Below, one piece after another: positions 24,702 through 33,047 of a stretch of DNA of 49,743 nt. Each line of letters starts with the position of its first letter. The first letter of the stretch is position 1. Source of the DNA: Streptomyces jeddahensis (GTDB lineage Bacteria > Actinomycetota > Actinomycetes > Streptomycetales > Streptomycetaceae); the NCBI RefSeq assembly GCF_001642995.1, contig NZ_LOHS01000091.1, positions 1-49,743 on the forward strand, in the 5' to 3' direction. Both the position numbers and the translations under genes were made by a program. Below the pieces are notes generated by a model, which was not told the origin of the DNA, searched no databases, and saw only the letters and a list, made by a program, of their open reading frames with translations.

Positions 24702-26333
24702 TCAGTGGTGGCCGTGGCCGCTCGTGATCTCCTTGAACTCCTCGACGGTGGGCTTGGGGATCTGGTGGCCCTCGCCGTAGTAGTTCTTCGACAGCTTGGC
24801 CCGCAGCTTCTCCGAGGCCGGGATCTTGCGCTCCACGCCGTGCTCGTCGACCTTCGGGCCGATCTCGACGGGCTCGTACTGCTCGTGCGCCGTGAGCGTG
24901 TGCAGCTGCTCCTGGCTGAGCGGCTCGTGGATCTCGATGAACTCACCGTGCGGCAGGCGCTTGATGATGCCGGACTCGCGTCCGTGCAGCACCTTGTCGC
25001 GGTCGCGGCGCTGCAGACCGAGACAGATCCGCTTGGTGACGACGAACGCGATGACCGGTGCGACGAAGAACGCGATCCGGACGAACCAGGTGACGGCGTT
25101 GATCGACAGGTGGAAGTGCGTGGCGAACAGGTCGTTGCCACCACCGATCAGCATCACGCAGTACCAGGTGATCCACGCGACGCCGACGGCCGTACGCGTC
25201 GGGGCGTTGCGCGGGCGGTCCAGGATGTGGTGCTCGCGCTTGTCGCCGGTGACCCAGGACTCGATGAACGGGTAGACCGCGATCGCGACCAGCACCAACG
25301 GGAAGATCATCAGCGGGATGAAGACACCCAGGACGAGCGTGTGGCCCGCGAAGTCGATCTCCCAGCCCGGCATGGCACGGATCAGGCCCTCGGAGAAGCC
25401 CATGTACCAGTCGGGCTGCGCACCGGTGGACACCTGGTCGGGACGGTACGGACCCAGGGACCAGATCGGGTTGATCTGCACCAGCGCCGCGATGACCGCG
25501 ATGACGCCGAAGACCAGGAAGAAGAAGCCTCCGGCCTTGGCCATGTAGACCGGCATCAGCGGCATGCCCACGACGTTGTTGTTGGTCCGTCCGGGACCCG
25601 CGAACTGCGTGTGCTTGTGGTAGAAGACCAGGATCAGGTGGGCCACCACCAGGCCGAGCATGATGCCCGGCAGCAGGAGCACGTGGACCGCGAAGAACCG
25701 GGCCACGAAGTCGCCGCCGGGGAACTCTCCGCCGAACAGGAAGAACGACAGGTACGTGCCGACGATCGGCACGGACAGGACCGCGCCCTCCATGAAGCGG
25801 ACACCGGTGCCGGAGAGCAGGTCGTCCGGCAGCGAGTAACCGGTGAAGCCGGTGAACATGCCGAGGACGAACAGCAGGAAGCCGAACACCCAGTTGATCT
25901 CACGCGGCTTGCGGAACGCGCCCGTGAAGAAGACGCGCATCATGTGCACGAACATGCCCGCGAGGAAGACCAGGGCCGCCCAGTGGTGGATCTGCCGGAT
26001 CAGCAGACCGCCGCGGACGTCGAAGCTGATGTGCATCGTCGAGTTGAAGGCCTCGGACATCAGCTGGCCCTGCAGCGGGACGTAACTGCCGGTGTACTCC
26101 ACCTCGTTCATCGACGGGTGGAAGAACAGCGTCAGGTACACACCCGTGAGGATGATGATGATGAAGCTGTAGAGGCAGATCTCGCCCAGCATGAAGGACG
26201 GGTGGTCCGGGAAGACCTTGCGCAGGTTGGCCTTGGCCAGGGAGTAGATCCCCAGCCGGCCGTCGGCCCAGTCGGCGACGCGCTCGCCGGCCGGTGCCTT
26301 GCCTCGTGCGTCTGTGGTCGTCGTAGTACTCAT
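24702..26333 (-). CDS. qcrB: Menaquinol-cytochrome c reductase cytochrome b subunit
   Basis: 543 residues, the long actinobacterial form with a C-terminal extension beyond the eight-helix core. It oxidises menaquinol in the membrane. Heme-ligand histidines are in HHWAALVFLAGMFVHMMRV (helix B) and in the HVLLLPGIMLGLVVAHLILV region (helix D); the PDW-type quinol-site motif (QPDWYMGF) is present. ATG at 26333 overlaps the qcrA stop by four bases, so translation is coupled. Confidence 0.97.
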   Translation of the reverse strand: MSTTTTTDARGKAPAGERVADWADGRLGIYSLAKANLRKVFPDHPSFMLGEICLYSFIIIILTGVYLTLFFHPSMNEVEYTGSYVPLQGQLMSEAFNSTMHISFDVRGGLLIRQIHHWAALVFLAGMFVHMMRVFFTGAFRKPREINWVFGFLLFVLGMFTGFTGYSLPDDLLSGTGVRFMEGAVLSVPIVGTYLSFFLFGGEFPGGDFVARFFAVHVLLLPGIMLGLVVAHLILVFYHKHTQFAGPGRTNNNVVGMPLMPVYMAKAGGFFFLVFGVIAVIAALVQINPIWSLGPYRPDQVSTGAQPDWYMGFSEGLIRAMPGWEIDFAGHTLVLGVFIPLMIFPLVLVAIAVYPFIESWVTGDKREHHILDRPRNAPTRTAVGVAWITWYCVMLIGGGNDLFATHFHLSINAVTWFVRIAFFVAPVIAFVVTKRICLGLQRRDRDKVLHGRESGIIKRLPHGEFIEIHEPLSQEQLHTLTAHEQYEPVEIGPKVDEHGVERKIPASEKLRAKLSKNYYGEGHQIPKPTVEEFKEITSGHGHH

Positions 26334-27388
26334 CCGCGCTCCCAGAAGGCAGGGCCGACGGGCTCTTCGAAGTCGTCGAGCGCCTCGAGGTAGCCCTCGT
26401 CATTCACACCGATCCGCAGCTGCGGCAGTGCGTGACCGGCCGGGCCGAAGATCACCTTGCCGCCGTCGGCGAGGTCGAAGGTGGACTGGTGGCACGGGCA
26501 GAGGACGTGGTGCGTCTGCTGCTCGTACAGGGAGATCGGGCAGCCCACGTGGGTGCAGATCTTCGAGTACGCCAGGATGCCCTCGTGCGACCACTCCAGG
26601 GTCTGCTTGTCCTTGATGTTGTCCGGCTGGATGCGGACGAGCATCAGGGCCGCCTTGGCGATCTCCTTCTGGAAATCGTGGTCGTGCTCCTCCAGACCCT
26701 CCGGCTGCGCGAAGGTCAGCGAACCGACGGCGATGTCCGAGGGACGCATCGGCTCGTGGGTGTTCTGGTTGATCAGGAGCTTGCCCGGCTTCCACAGCGT
26801 GTGGCGGAGCTTGGTCCCGGGCAGCGGGCCCAGGTCGCGCAGCAGGACGATGCCGGAGAGCGGGAAGAGGGCCAGCGCACCGAACATGGTGTTGCGGATC
26901 AGCTTGCGCCGGCCGAGCGCGGACTCCTTGGCGCCCTGCTTGAAGTCGGCGATGACCTTCGCCTTGACCTCGGGCGTTGCCTCGATCGCGTGGCGCTCGT
27001 CGACGATCTCCTCGTCGGACATCAGGGTGCGGGCCCAGTGGACCGCGCCCGCGCCGATGGCGAACAGGGCGACGCCGAGCGTCATGCCCAGCGCGAAGTT
27101 GAGCGCGCTGATGTGCCCGATCGGCCACACGAAGATGTTCTGGTCGATCGGGATGGTCACGTAGGAGGCGATGAAGCCGATCGTGGCCAGCATGGACGTC
27201 GTGAACAGGAGGGCGACGGTGCGCTCGGAGCGCTTGGCGGCCCGTTCGTCGATGTCCTGGATGCGGTGCTCGTGGGGCGGCAGCCCCGGGTCGGCGAACG
27301 GGTTCTCCTCGTCCGCGACCGCTACGGCGGCACCGTGCTCGTCCTGCGCGGTGGGCAGGTTCTTCTCTGGAATGTCTTGGCTACTCAT
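26330..27388 (-). CDS. qcrA: Menaquinol-cytochrome c reductase Rieske iron-sulfur subunit
   Basis: 352 residues, the actinobacterial form with three membrane helices (about 58-80, 92-115, 168-184) before the Rieske domain. The 2Fe-2S site is complete: Cys278-Thr-His280 and Cys297-x-x-His300, with Cys283 and Cys299 placed for the structural disulfide. The long cytoplasmic N-terminus is acidic. ATG at 27388. Four-base overlaps on both sides tie it to qcrC and qcrB. Confidence 0.97.
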   Translation of the reverse strand: MSSQDIPEKNLPTAQDEHGAAVAVADEENPFADPGLPPHEHRIQDIDERAAKRSERTVALLFTTSMLATIGFIASYVTIPIDQNIFVWPIGHISALNFALGMTLGVALFAIGAGAVHWARTLMSDEEIVDERHAIEATPEVKAKVIADFKQGAKESALGRRKLIRNTMFGALALFPLSGIVLLRDLGPLPGTKLRHTLWKPGKLLINQNTHEPMRPSDIAVGSLTFAQPEGLEEHDHDFQKEIAKAALMLVRIQPDNIKDKQTLEWSHEGILAYSKICTHVGCPISLYEQQTHHVLCPCHQSTFDLADGGKVIFGPAGHALPQLRIGVNDEGYLEALDDFEEPVGPAFWERG

Positions 27389-28194
27389 GACTTCTTGGCC
27401 TTTGCGGTCCGAGCGGCGACCCAGATGGCGACCGCGACCAGTGCACCGAGACCGAAGATCCAGCCGAAGAGGCCCTCGGTGACCGGCCCGAGGCCGCCCA
27501 GGTTGAGGCCGCCCGGCTCGACGGTGTCATCGCTGTTGACCGCGTGGAGGTACCCGATGATGTCCTTCTTGTTCTGCTCCGACATCGTCGTGTCGGGGAA
27601 GGACGGCATGTTCTGCGGGCCCGTCTGCATGGCCTCGTAGATGTGCTTGGGGTCCACGTCCTCGAGCGAGGGGGCGTACTTGCCGTGCGTCAGGGCGCCG
27701 CCCTTACCGGTGAAGTTGTGGCACTGCGCGCAGTTCGTACGGAAGAGCTCACCGCCCTTGGCGATGTCCGCACCCTCGGGGCTGTACAGCTCCGCGGTGG
27801 GGATGGCCGGGCCGGCTCCCAGGGATGCGATGTACGCCGCGAGCTGGTCGATCTCGGCCTGCGTGTAGATGTTCTTCTTCTTCGGCACCTGGGCGCCGGG
27901 CTGCTGGGCCGGCATACGGCCGGTGCCGACCTGGAAGTCGACCGCGGCGGCACCGACACCCACCAGGCTCGGGCCGTCGGAGGTGCCCTGACCGCCCGTC
28001 CCGTGGCAGCTCGCGCAGCCCACCGAGTAGAGCTTCTTGCCCTCGTCGATGGCGAGGGACTGGGAGGTTTCTTCGGCCTGTGCCTTGTCCGCCGGCGCGA
28101 ACACGGCGTACAGCCCCCCGGTGCATGCCAGCGCGAGGAGTAGGACGACGACCGCCGCCAGCGGATGGCGTCGTCGTGCGGAGAGCTTTTTCAC
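27385..28194 (-). CDS. qcrC: Diheme cytochrome c subunit of the bcc complex
   Basis: 269 residues. An N-terminal membrane anchor (about 11-33), two heme c sites (Cys60-x-x-Cys63-His64 and Cys155-x-x-Cys158-His159) and a C-terminal membrane helix. In actinobacteria this two-heme protein passes electrons straight to cytochrome aa3, replacing a soluble cytochrome c. GTG start at 28194 with a weak GGGG site. It is 71 bp after ctaE in the same operon. Confidence 0.97.
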   Translation of the reverse strand: MKKLSARRRHPLAAVVVLLLALACTGGLYAVFAPADKAQAEETSQSLAIDEGKKLYSVGCASCHGTGGQGTSDGPSLVGVGAAAVDFQVGTGRMPAQQPGAQVPKKKNIYTQAEIDQLAAYIASLGAGPAIPTAELYSPEGADIAKGGELFRTNCAQCHNFTGKGGALTHGKYAPSLEDVDPKHIYEAMQTGPQNMPSFPDTTMSEQNKKDIIGYLHAVNSDDTVEPGGLNLGGLGPVTEGLFGWIFGLGALVAVAIWVAARTAKAKKS

Positions 28195-28265
28195 GGATTA
28201 CCCCGGTGTCAGGATCTTCTGCGTCGGTGCTTCTGGGATGGATCGGCTGTGGAGAGCGATCCGTA

Positions 28266-28886
28266 TTACTTGATCATGTAGATCGTGGCGAAGAGGCCGA
28301 TCCAGACGACATCGACGAAGTGCCAGTAGTAGGACACGACGATCGCTGCGGTCGCCTGCTCGTGGGTGAACCTCCGGGCCATGTACGTCCTGCCGAGGAC
28401 CAGCAGGAAGGCGATGAGACCGCCCGTCACGTGAAGGCCGTGGAAGCCGGTGGTCAGGTAGAACACAGAGCCGTACGGGTCGGACGAGAGCGAGAGGCCC
28501 TCGTGCTTGACCAGCTCCGTGTACTCGAAGACCTGACCGCCGATGAAGATCGCACCCATGATGAAGGTGACGATGAACCACATCCGGAGCTTCTTCACGT
28601 CACCGCGCTCGGCGGCGAACACGCCGAGCTGGCAGGTGAGGGAGGAGAGCACCAGGATCGTGGTGTTCGTCGCCGAGAACGGGAAGTTCAGGGCGTCCGC
28701 CTTCTCATGCCAGAAGTCCGGACCGGTCACCGATCGCAGGGTGAAGTACATCGCGAAGAGGGCCGCGAAGAACATCAGCTCGGAACTCAGCCAGATGATG
28801 GTTCCGACGCTGGTGAGGTTCGGCCGATTGACCGACGGGATCGCGTGCCCGGTTTCTACTGTCGTTGCTGTCGCCACGACCGACAT
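28266..28886 (-). CDS. ctaE: Cytochrome c oxidase subunit III
   Basis: 206 residues with five membrane helices, the short form seen in actinobacteria. Characteristic stretches: SSELMFFAALFAMYF, FHGLHVTGG and YYWHFVDVVWI. It is the first gene of ctaE-qcrCAB. The ATG at 28886 lies inside a 21-bp palindrome and has only a distant GAGGG upstream; either initiation is leaderless or near-leaderless, or it is controlled by the hairpin. It is divergent from the receiver gene. Confidence 0.96.
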   Translation of the reverse strand: MSVVATATTVETGHAIPSVNRPNLTSVGTIIWLSSELMFFAALFAMYFTLRSVTGPDFWHEKADALNFPFSATNTTILVLSSLTCQLGVFAAERGDVKKLRMWFIVTFIMGAIFIGGQVFEYTELVKHEGLSLSSDPYGSVFYLTTGFHGLHVTGGLIAFLLVLGRTYMARRFTHEQATAAIVVSYYWHFVDVVWIGLFATIYMIK

Positions 28887-28897
28887 TATGTCGGTCG
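28877..28897. promoter_or_regulatory. 21-bp palindrome over the ctaE start codon
   Basis: CGACCGACAT and its exact complement around one central base. On the minus strand the right arm begins with the ATG of ctaE. It could be a repressor operator or an mRNA hairpin hiding the start codon. Confidence 0.6.
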
Positions 28898-28985
28898 CTT
28901 ATCCCGCCCTCACTACGGGGGGTGCCGTTCGGAGTGTCCCCCGCGTGTGTGCAGCCCATATGGCCCACGGGAGGGCCTTTGACGG

Positions 28986-29041
28986 CAGGTGTTGACGGGC
29001 GGTTGCAACAGGTGTTGACGAGGGGTGCGAGGGAGTAGCAT
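28986..29041 (+). promoter_or_regulatory. Probable promoter and direct repeats of the receiver gene
   Basis: CAGGTGTTGACG occurs twice (28986-28997 and 29009-29020). The second includes TTGACG (29015-29020), and TAGCAT (29036-29041) may be the -10. The spacer is only 15 bases, so the fit is imperfect. The 23-base period of the repeat suggests a regulator site. Confidence 0.45.
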
Positions 29042-29090
29042 CCGGCGCAACGGCAGACGAAGAGTTCCCGACCAACGACGCGGAGGAACA

Positions 29091-29492
29091 ATGCAGCCGA
29101 CGGCCACGGTGCTGGTCTACAGCAACGACGCGAGCACCCGCGAACAGGTCCGGTTGGCGACGGGCCGCAGGCCGGCCGCAGACGTTCCCGTCGTCGAGTT
29201 CATCGAGTGCGCGACGCTCCCCGCGGTCCTGAAGGAGCTGGACCGGGGCGGTGTGGACGTGTGTGTGCTGGACGGCGAGGCGGCCCCGGCGGGCGGCATG
29301 GGCGTGTGCCGCCAGATCAAGGACGAGATCTTCCGGTGCCCGCCGGTGCTGCTGCTGATGGGGCGGCCGCAGGACGCCTGGCTGGCCACCTGGAGCCGTG
29401 CGGACGCCGCGGTGACGCTGCCGGTCGAGCCGGTGGAGTTCGCCGACGCCCTGGCCGGTCTGCTGCGCAGCAGGCGGGCCGTGGGGGCCTGA
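29091..29492 (+). CDS. Orphan receiver-domain protein with degenerate active site
   Basis: 133 residues, a single receiver-like domain with no output domain. Asp61 in CVLDGEAAP is in the phospho-acceptor place, but the acidic pocket at residues 11-13 is Ser-Asn-Asp and the usual Lys-Pro near the end reads LPVEP, so the conserved lysine is missing. ATG at 29091 with GGAGGAAC. It is divergent from ctaE and convergent with the L,D-transpeptidase; its placement inside the oxidase region is conserved in Streptomyces as far as I recall. Confidence 0.82.
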   Translation: MQPTATVLVYSNDASTREQVRLATGRRPAADVPVVEFIECATLPAVLKELDRGGVDVCVLDGEAAPAGGMGVCRQIKDEIFRCPPVLLLMGRPQDAWLATWSRADAAVTLPVEPVEFADALAGLLRSRRAVGA

Positions 29493-29510
29493 CGGCCCCC
29501 GTGGGTCGTG

Positions 29511-29537
29511 CCCCGCGGGCGTCAGGCGCCCGCGGGG
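29511..29537. terminator. Bidirectional terminator, receiver gene / L,D-transpeptidase
   Basis: CCCCGCGGGCG, loop TCAGG, perfect complement; an 11-bp stem in the 46-bp gap between convergent stops. Confidence 0.8.
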
Positions 29538-29538
29538 G

Positions 29539-30789
29539 TCACACGCCCGGGCGCAGCCGCGCCATCTCCGCCCGTCCGGGGCCCTCGGGGGTTCCGCCAT
29601 GCACGGCGCTTCCGGCGCGCCAGTTCTGCCAGCTGAGGTTCCAGTCGCCGAAGCCGTTGCCGAACGGGTCCATCTGCTCGCCGTTGCTGTTGACGACCTT
29701 CACGATGTCCCCCTGGTTGAACGTCCGGAAGAACCAGGAGGCGTTGGAGGTGCTCATGCCGACGCATCCGTGGCTGACGTTGGCCGAGCCCTGGGAGCCC
29801 ACGGACCAGGGCGCGGCGTGCACGTACTCACCGCTCCAGGTGACCCGCGTCGCGTAGTACACGGGCAGGTCGTACGACTCGGAGCTGCCCGCCGCGATGC
29901 CCACCGTGCTGCTGCGCATGCGGACGTAGTACTCCTTTTCGAGCACGACCTTGATGCCGTTGCGGGTCTCGAAGCCGGGTTTGCCGGTGGTGACCGGGAT
30001 GGTGTTGATCACTTTGCCGTTGCGGTAGACGGTCATGGTGTGGGTCGAGGCGTCCGTCACGGCCTCCAGGCGGTCGCCGATGGTCAGCTTCACCGGTGTC
30101 GACGCGGCGCCCCAGAGGCGGTCGCCGACCTTGATGCCCTCGAGATTGCTGCGTACGTCGATGGTGGTGCCCGGTGCCCAGTACTGCTCGGGCCGGTAGT
30201 GCAGCGTCTTGTCGTCGACCCAGTGCCAGGCGCCCTGCACGGCTGGGCGTGTGTCGACTCTCAGGGCGCGCTCCACGACGCCTCTGGCGGCCTTGTCCTT
30301 CACGGGGGCGCTGAGTTCCGCGGTGATCGGCTGGCCCACGCCATAGGTTCCCGACTCGGGTCCGAAGGTGACCTGCAGCCGTTTCTTCTGGTCGGCCGGT
30401 CCTGTGTCGAAGGTGAGGACCTTGCGGCCGGGGGCGCCGTCACCATTCTCGGTGCTCACGCGGACCGTGTAGCTGGTGCCTGCGGCGAGGGGGGTGGTGC
30501 TGTGCCACCGCGTGCCGTCGGCGGACAGCTCGCCCGGGACATAGCGTCCTGACGCATCGGTGGCGGTGACGTCGGTGATGCGCCCTGCCCCGCCCTGGGT
30601 GGTGATCTCCAGGGGCTTGTCGGGGTCTGCCTTCTGGTTCCCCGAAGGGCCGTTGAAGACAATCTGGTCCGCTGCGTCGTACGGCTGCGCGGAGAGCGGG
30701 TTGCCGTCGAAGCTGCAGGAGGTGGCGCCGAACGCGACCACCAGAACGGTGCAGCTTATGACCGAGCGGATTCGCGAAGTGTGGCTCAT
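29539..30789 (-). CDS. L,D-transpeptidase lipoprotein
   Basis: 416 residues. Signal peptide with lipobox GATSC (Cys25), two Ig-like domains (about 45-140 and 140-245), then the YkuD catalytic domain with the SHGCVGMS motif and catalytic Cys342. It makes 3-3 cross-links in peptidoglycan outside the membrane. The C-terminal tail (about 375-416) is the extension seen in mycobacterial-type Ldt proteins. ATG at 30789. It lies between the ctaF terminator and the receiver gene, both conserved neighbours of the respiratory genes in actinobacteria. Confidence 0.93.
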   Translation of the reverse strand: MSHTSRIRSVISCTVLVVAFGATSCSFDGNPLSAQPYDAADQIVFNGPSGNQKADPDKPLEITTQGGAGRITDVTATDASGRYVPGELSADGTRWHSTTPLAAGTSYTVRVSTENGDGAPGRKVLTFDTGPADQKKRLQVTFGPESGTYGVGQPITAELSAPVKDKAARGVVERALRVDTRPAVQGAWHWVDDKTLHYRPEQYWAPGTTIDVRSNLEGIKVGDRLWGAASTPVKLTIGDRLEAVTDASTHTMTVYRNGKVINTIPVTTGKPGFETRNGIKVVLEKEYYVRMRSSTVGIAAGSSESYDLPVYYATRVTWSGEYVHAAPWSVGSQGSANVSHGCVGMSTSNASWFFRTFNQGDIVKVVNSNGEQMDPFGNGFGDWNLSWQNWRAGSAVHGGTPEGPGRAEMARLRPGV

Positions 30790-30866
30790 GGGCCAACGCT
30801 AGAAAGCTTCGTCATCCGTAGCTCGTCATGTAGCCCGTACGGGTGTGTTCGTTACTGCATACGAGG

Positions 30867-30900
30867 GGGCCCGGACACTCCTGACGGTGTGTCCGGGCCC
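30867..30900. terminator. Terminator of the ctaCDF operon
   Basis: 12-bp perfect stem GGGCCCGGACAC with its complement and a 10-base loop, 18 bp past the ctaF stop. Confidence 0.82.
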
Positions 30901-30918
30901 ATGATCGTTGTGATCGTG

Positions 30919-31317
30919 TTATTGGTTCTGGTTCTCGCCGCGGTAGTACTCGAAGACCCAGCCCCACAGGCCGATCAGGATGATCGGCGCCGAGAAGTAC
31001 AGCAGCCACCATCCGAAGATGACGCCCAGGAAGGCGAGCGAGCCGCCGATGCCCAGTGCGAGCGGCTGCCAGCTGTGTGGGCTGAAGAAGCCCACCTCAC
31101 CGGCGTCGTCCGCGACGTCGGCCTCCTTGTTGTCCTGCGCACCCGCGTCGACCCGCCGGGCCGTGAAGGCCAGGTAGTAGCCGATCATGATGGCCAGGCC
31201 GAAGGCCAGGAAGAGCGCCGTCGTACCGGCCGGCTCCTTCGACCACACGCCATAGACGATCGCCATGACGAGGATGAAGACGCTCAGCCAGATGAACATC
31301 TTGCCCTGGATCTTCAC
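30919..31317 (-). CDS. ctaF: Cytochrome c oxidase subunit IV (actinobacterial)
   Basis: 132 residues. Four membrane helices (about 8-25, 32-51, 90-107, 109-125) with a Ala/Asp-rich loop at 56-75. This small subunit is specific to actinobacterial aa3 oxidases. The GTG start at 31317 overlaps the ctaD stop (GTGA), so translation is coupled. The C-terminal EYYRGENQNQ is typical. Confidence 0.95.
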   Translation of the reverse strand: MKIQGKMFIWLSVFILVMAIVYGVWSKEPAGTTALFLAFGLAIMIGYYLAFTARRVDAGAQDNKEADVADDAGEVGFFSPHSWQPLALGIGGSLAFLGVIFGWWLLYFSAPIILIGLWGWVFEYYRGENQNQ

Positions 31318-33047
31318 TTGCCGGCCTCCTTCTCGGTGGAGATGGCGCTGGCACCGTGACCGGCGTGACCGAGCGGCTCGAGAGCGGCGATCTCGGGGTG
31401 GTGCAGGTCGAACGCCGGGGATTCGGAACGGATCCGGGGCAGCGTGAGGAAGTTGTGCCGCGGCGGCGGGCAGGACGTCGCCCACTCGAGCGAGCGGCCG
31501 TAGCCCCACGGGTCGTCGACGCCGACCATCTTGCCGTACTTGGCCGTCTTCCAGACGTTGTAGAAGAACGGCAGGATCGACAGGCCGAGGACGAACGAGC
31601 TGATCGTCGAGATCGTGTTCAGCGCGGTGAAGCCGTCGGCCGCGAGGTAGTCCGCGTAACGACGCGGCATGCCCTCGGCACCCAGCCAGTGCTGCACCAG
31701 GAACGTGCCGTGGAAGCCGATGAACAGCGTCCAGAAAGTGATCTTGCCGAGCCGCTCGTCCAGCATCTTGCCGGTGAACTTGGGCCACCAGAAGTGGAAG
31801 CCGGCGAACATCGCGAACACCACGGTGCCGAACACCACGTAGTGGAAGTGCGCCACCACGAAGTACGAGTCCGAGACGTGGAAGTCCATCGGCGGCGAGG
31901 CCAGGATGACACCCGTCAGACCACCGAAGAGGAAGGTGATCAGGAAGCCGATCGACCACAGCATCGGCGTCTCGAAGGACAGCGAGCCCTTCCACATCGT
32001 GCCGATCCAGTTGAAGAACTTCACACCGGTCGGGACCGCGATGAGGAACGTCATGAACGCGAAGAACGGCAGCAGCACACCGCCCGTGACGTACATGTGG
32101 TGCGCCCACACCGTCACCGACAGACCCGCGATCGAGATCGTCGCCGCGATCAGACCGATGTAACCGAAGATCGGCTTACGCGAGAAGACCGGGATGACCT
32201 CGGAGATGATGCCGAAGAACGGCAGGGCGATGATGTACACCTCTGGATGGCCGAAGAACCAGAAGAGGTGTTGCCACAGCAGTGCGCCGCCGTTGGCAGC
32301 GTCGAAGATGTGCGCTCCGAACTTGCGGTCCACCTCGAGGGCGAAGAGCGCCGCGGCGAGGACCGGGAAGGCCAGCAGCACCAGCACACCGGTGAGCAGC
32401 ACGTTCCAGGTGAAGATCGGCATGCGGAACATCGTCATGCCCGGCGCGCGCATGCAGATGATCGTGGTGATGAAGTTGACCGAGCCGAGGATCGTGCCGA
32501 AACCGGAGAAGGCCAGACCCATGATCCACATGTCGGCGCCGACACCCGGCGAGCGGACCGCGTCCGACAGCGGCGAGTAGGCGAACCAGCCGAAGTCGGC
32601 CGCACCCTGCGGGGTGAGGAAGCCGCCCACCGCGATCAGCGAGCCGAACAGGTACAGCCAGTAGGCGAACATGTTCAGCCGCGGGAACGCCACGTCGGGC
32701 GCGCCGATCTGCAGCGGCATGATCCAGTTCGCGAATCCGGCGAACAGCGGCGTCGCGAACATCAGCAGCATGATCGTGCCGTGCATCGTGAACGCCTGGT
32801 TGAACTGCTCGTTCGACATGATCTGCGTGCCGGGACGGGCCAGTTCGGCGCGCATGAAGAGCGCCAGCAGACCGCCGATCACGAAGAAGGCGAACGACGT
32901 GGCGAGGTACAGCGTGCCGATCGTCTTGTGGTCGGTGGTCGTCAGCCACTTCACCACGACGTTGCCGGGCTGCTTCTTCCGTACCGGCAGCTCGTTCGCG
33001 TACGACTCGGCTGCAGCGGCACCCTGGGGTTCGTTGAGGATGCTCAC
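31314..33047 (-). CDS. ctaD: Cytochrome c oxidase subunit I
   Basis: 577 residues, 12 or more membrane helices. Heme-copper ligands are all present: FTMHGTIMLL for the low-spin heme, HPEVYIIALP with the CuB His and cross-linked Tyr, WAHHMYVTG for the two further CuB histidines, and VVAHFHYVVFG for heme a3 and heme a. The GTG at 33047 overlaps the ctaC stop by four bases; in-frame codons upstream lie within ctaC and are not used. Confidence 0.97.
   Translation of the reverse strand: MSILNEPQGAAAAESYANELPVRKKQPGNVVVKWLTTTDHKTIGTLYLATSFAFFVIGGLLALFMRAELARPGTQIMSNEQFNQAFTMHGTIMLLMFATPLFAGFANWIMPLQIGAPDVAFPRLNMFAYWLYLFGSLIAVGGFLTPQGAADFGWFAYSPLSDAVRSPGVGADMWIMGLAFSGFGTILGSVNFITTIICMRAPGMTMFRMPIFTWNVLLTGVLVLLAFPVLAAALFALEVDRKFGAHIFDAANGGALLWQHLFWFFGHPEVYIIALPFFGIISEVIPVFSRKPIFGYIGLIAATISIAGLSVTVWAHHMYVTGGVLLPFFAFMTFLIAVPTGVKFFNWIGTMWKGSLSFETPMLWSIGFLITFLFGGLTGVILASPPMDFHVSDSYFVVAHFHYVVFGTVVFAMFAGFHFWWPKFTGKMLDERLGKITFWTLFIGFHGTFLVQHWLGAEGMPRRYADYLAADGFTALNTISTISSFVLGLSILPFFYNVWKTAKYGKMVGVDDPWGYGRSLEWATSCPPPRHNFLTLPRIRSESPAFDLHHPEIAALEPLGHAGHGASAISTEKEAGK

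Noticed and set aside
22734..24727. Open frames of about 655 codons through the repeat region into trpD on the plus strand
   Set aside because: They read through repeats and the antisense of trpD; no conserved motif and no promoter.
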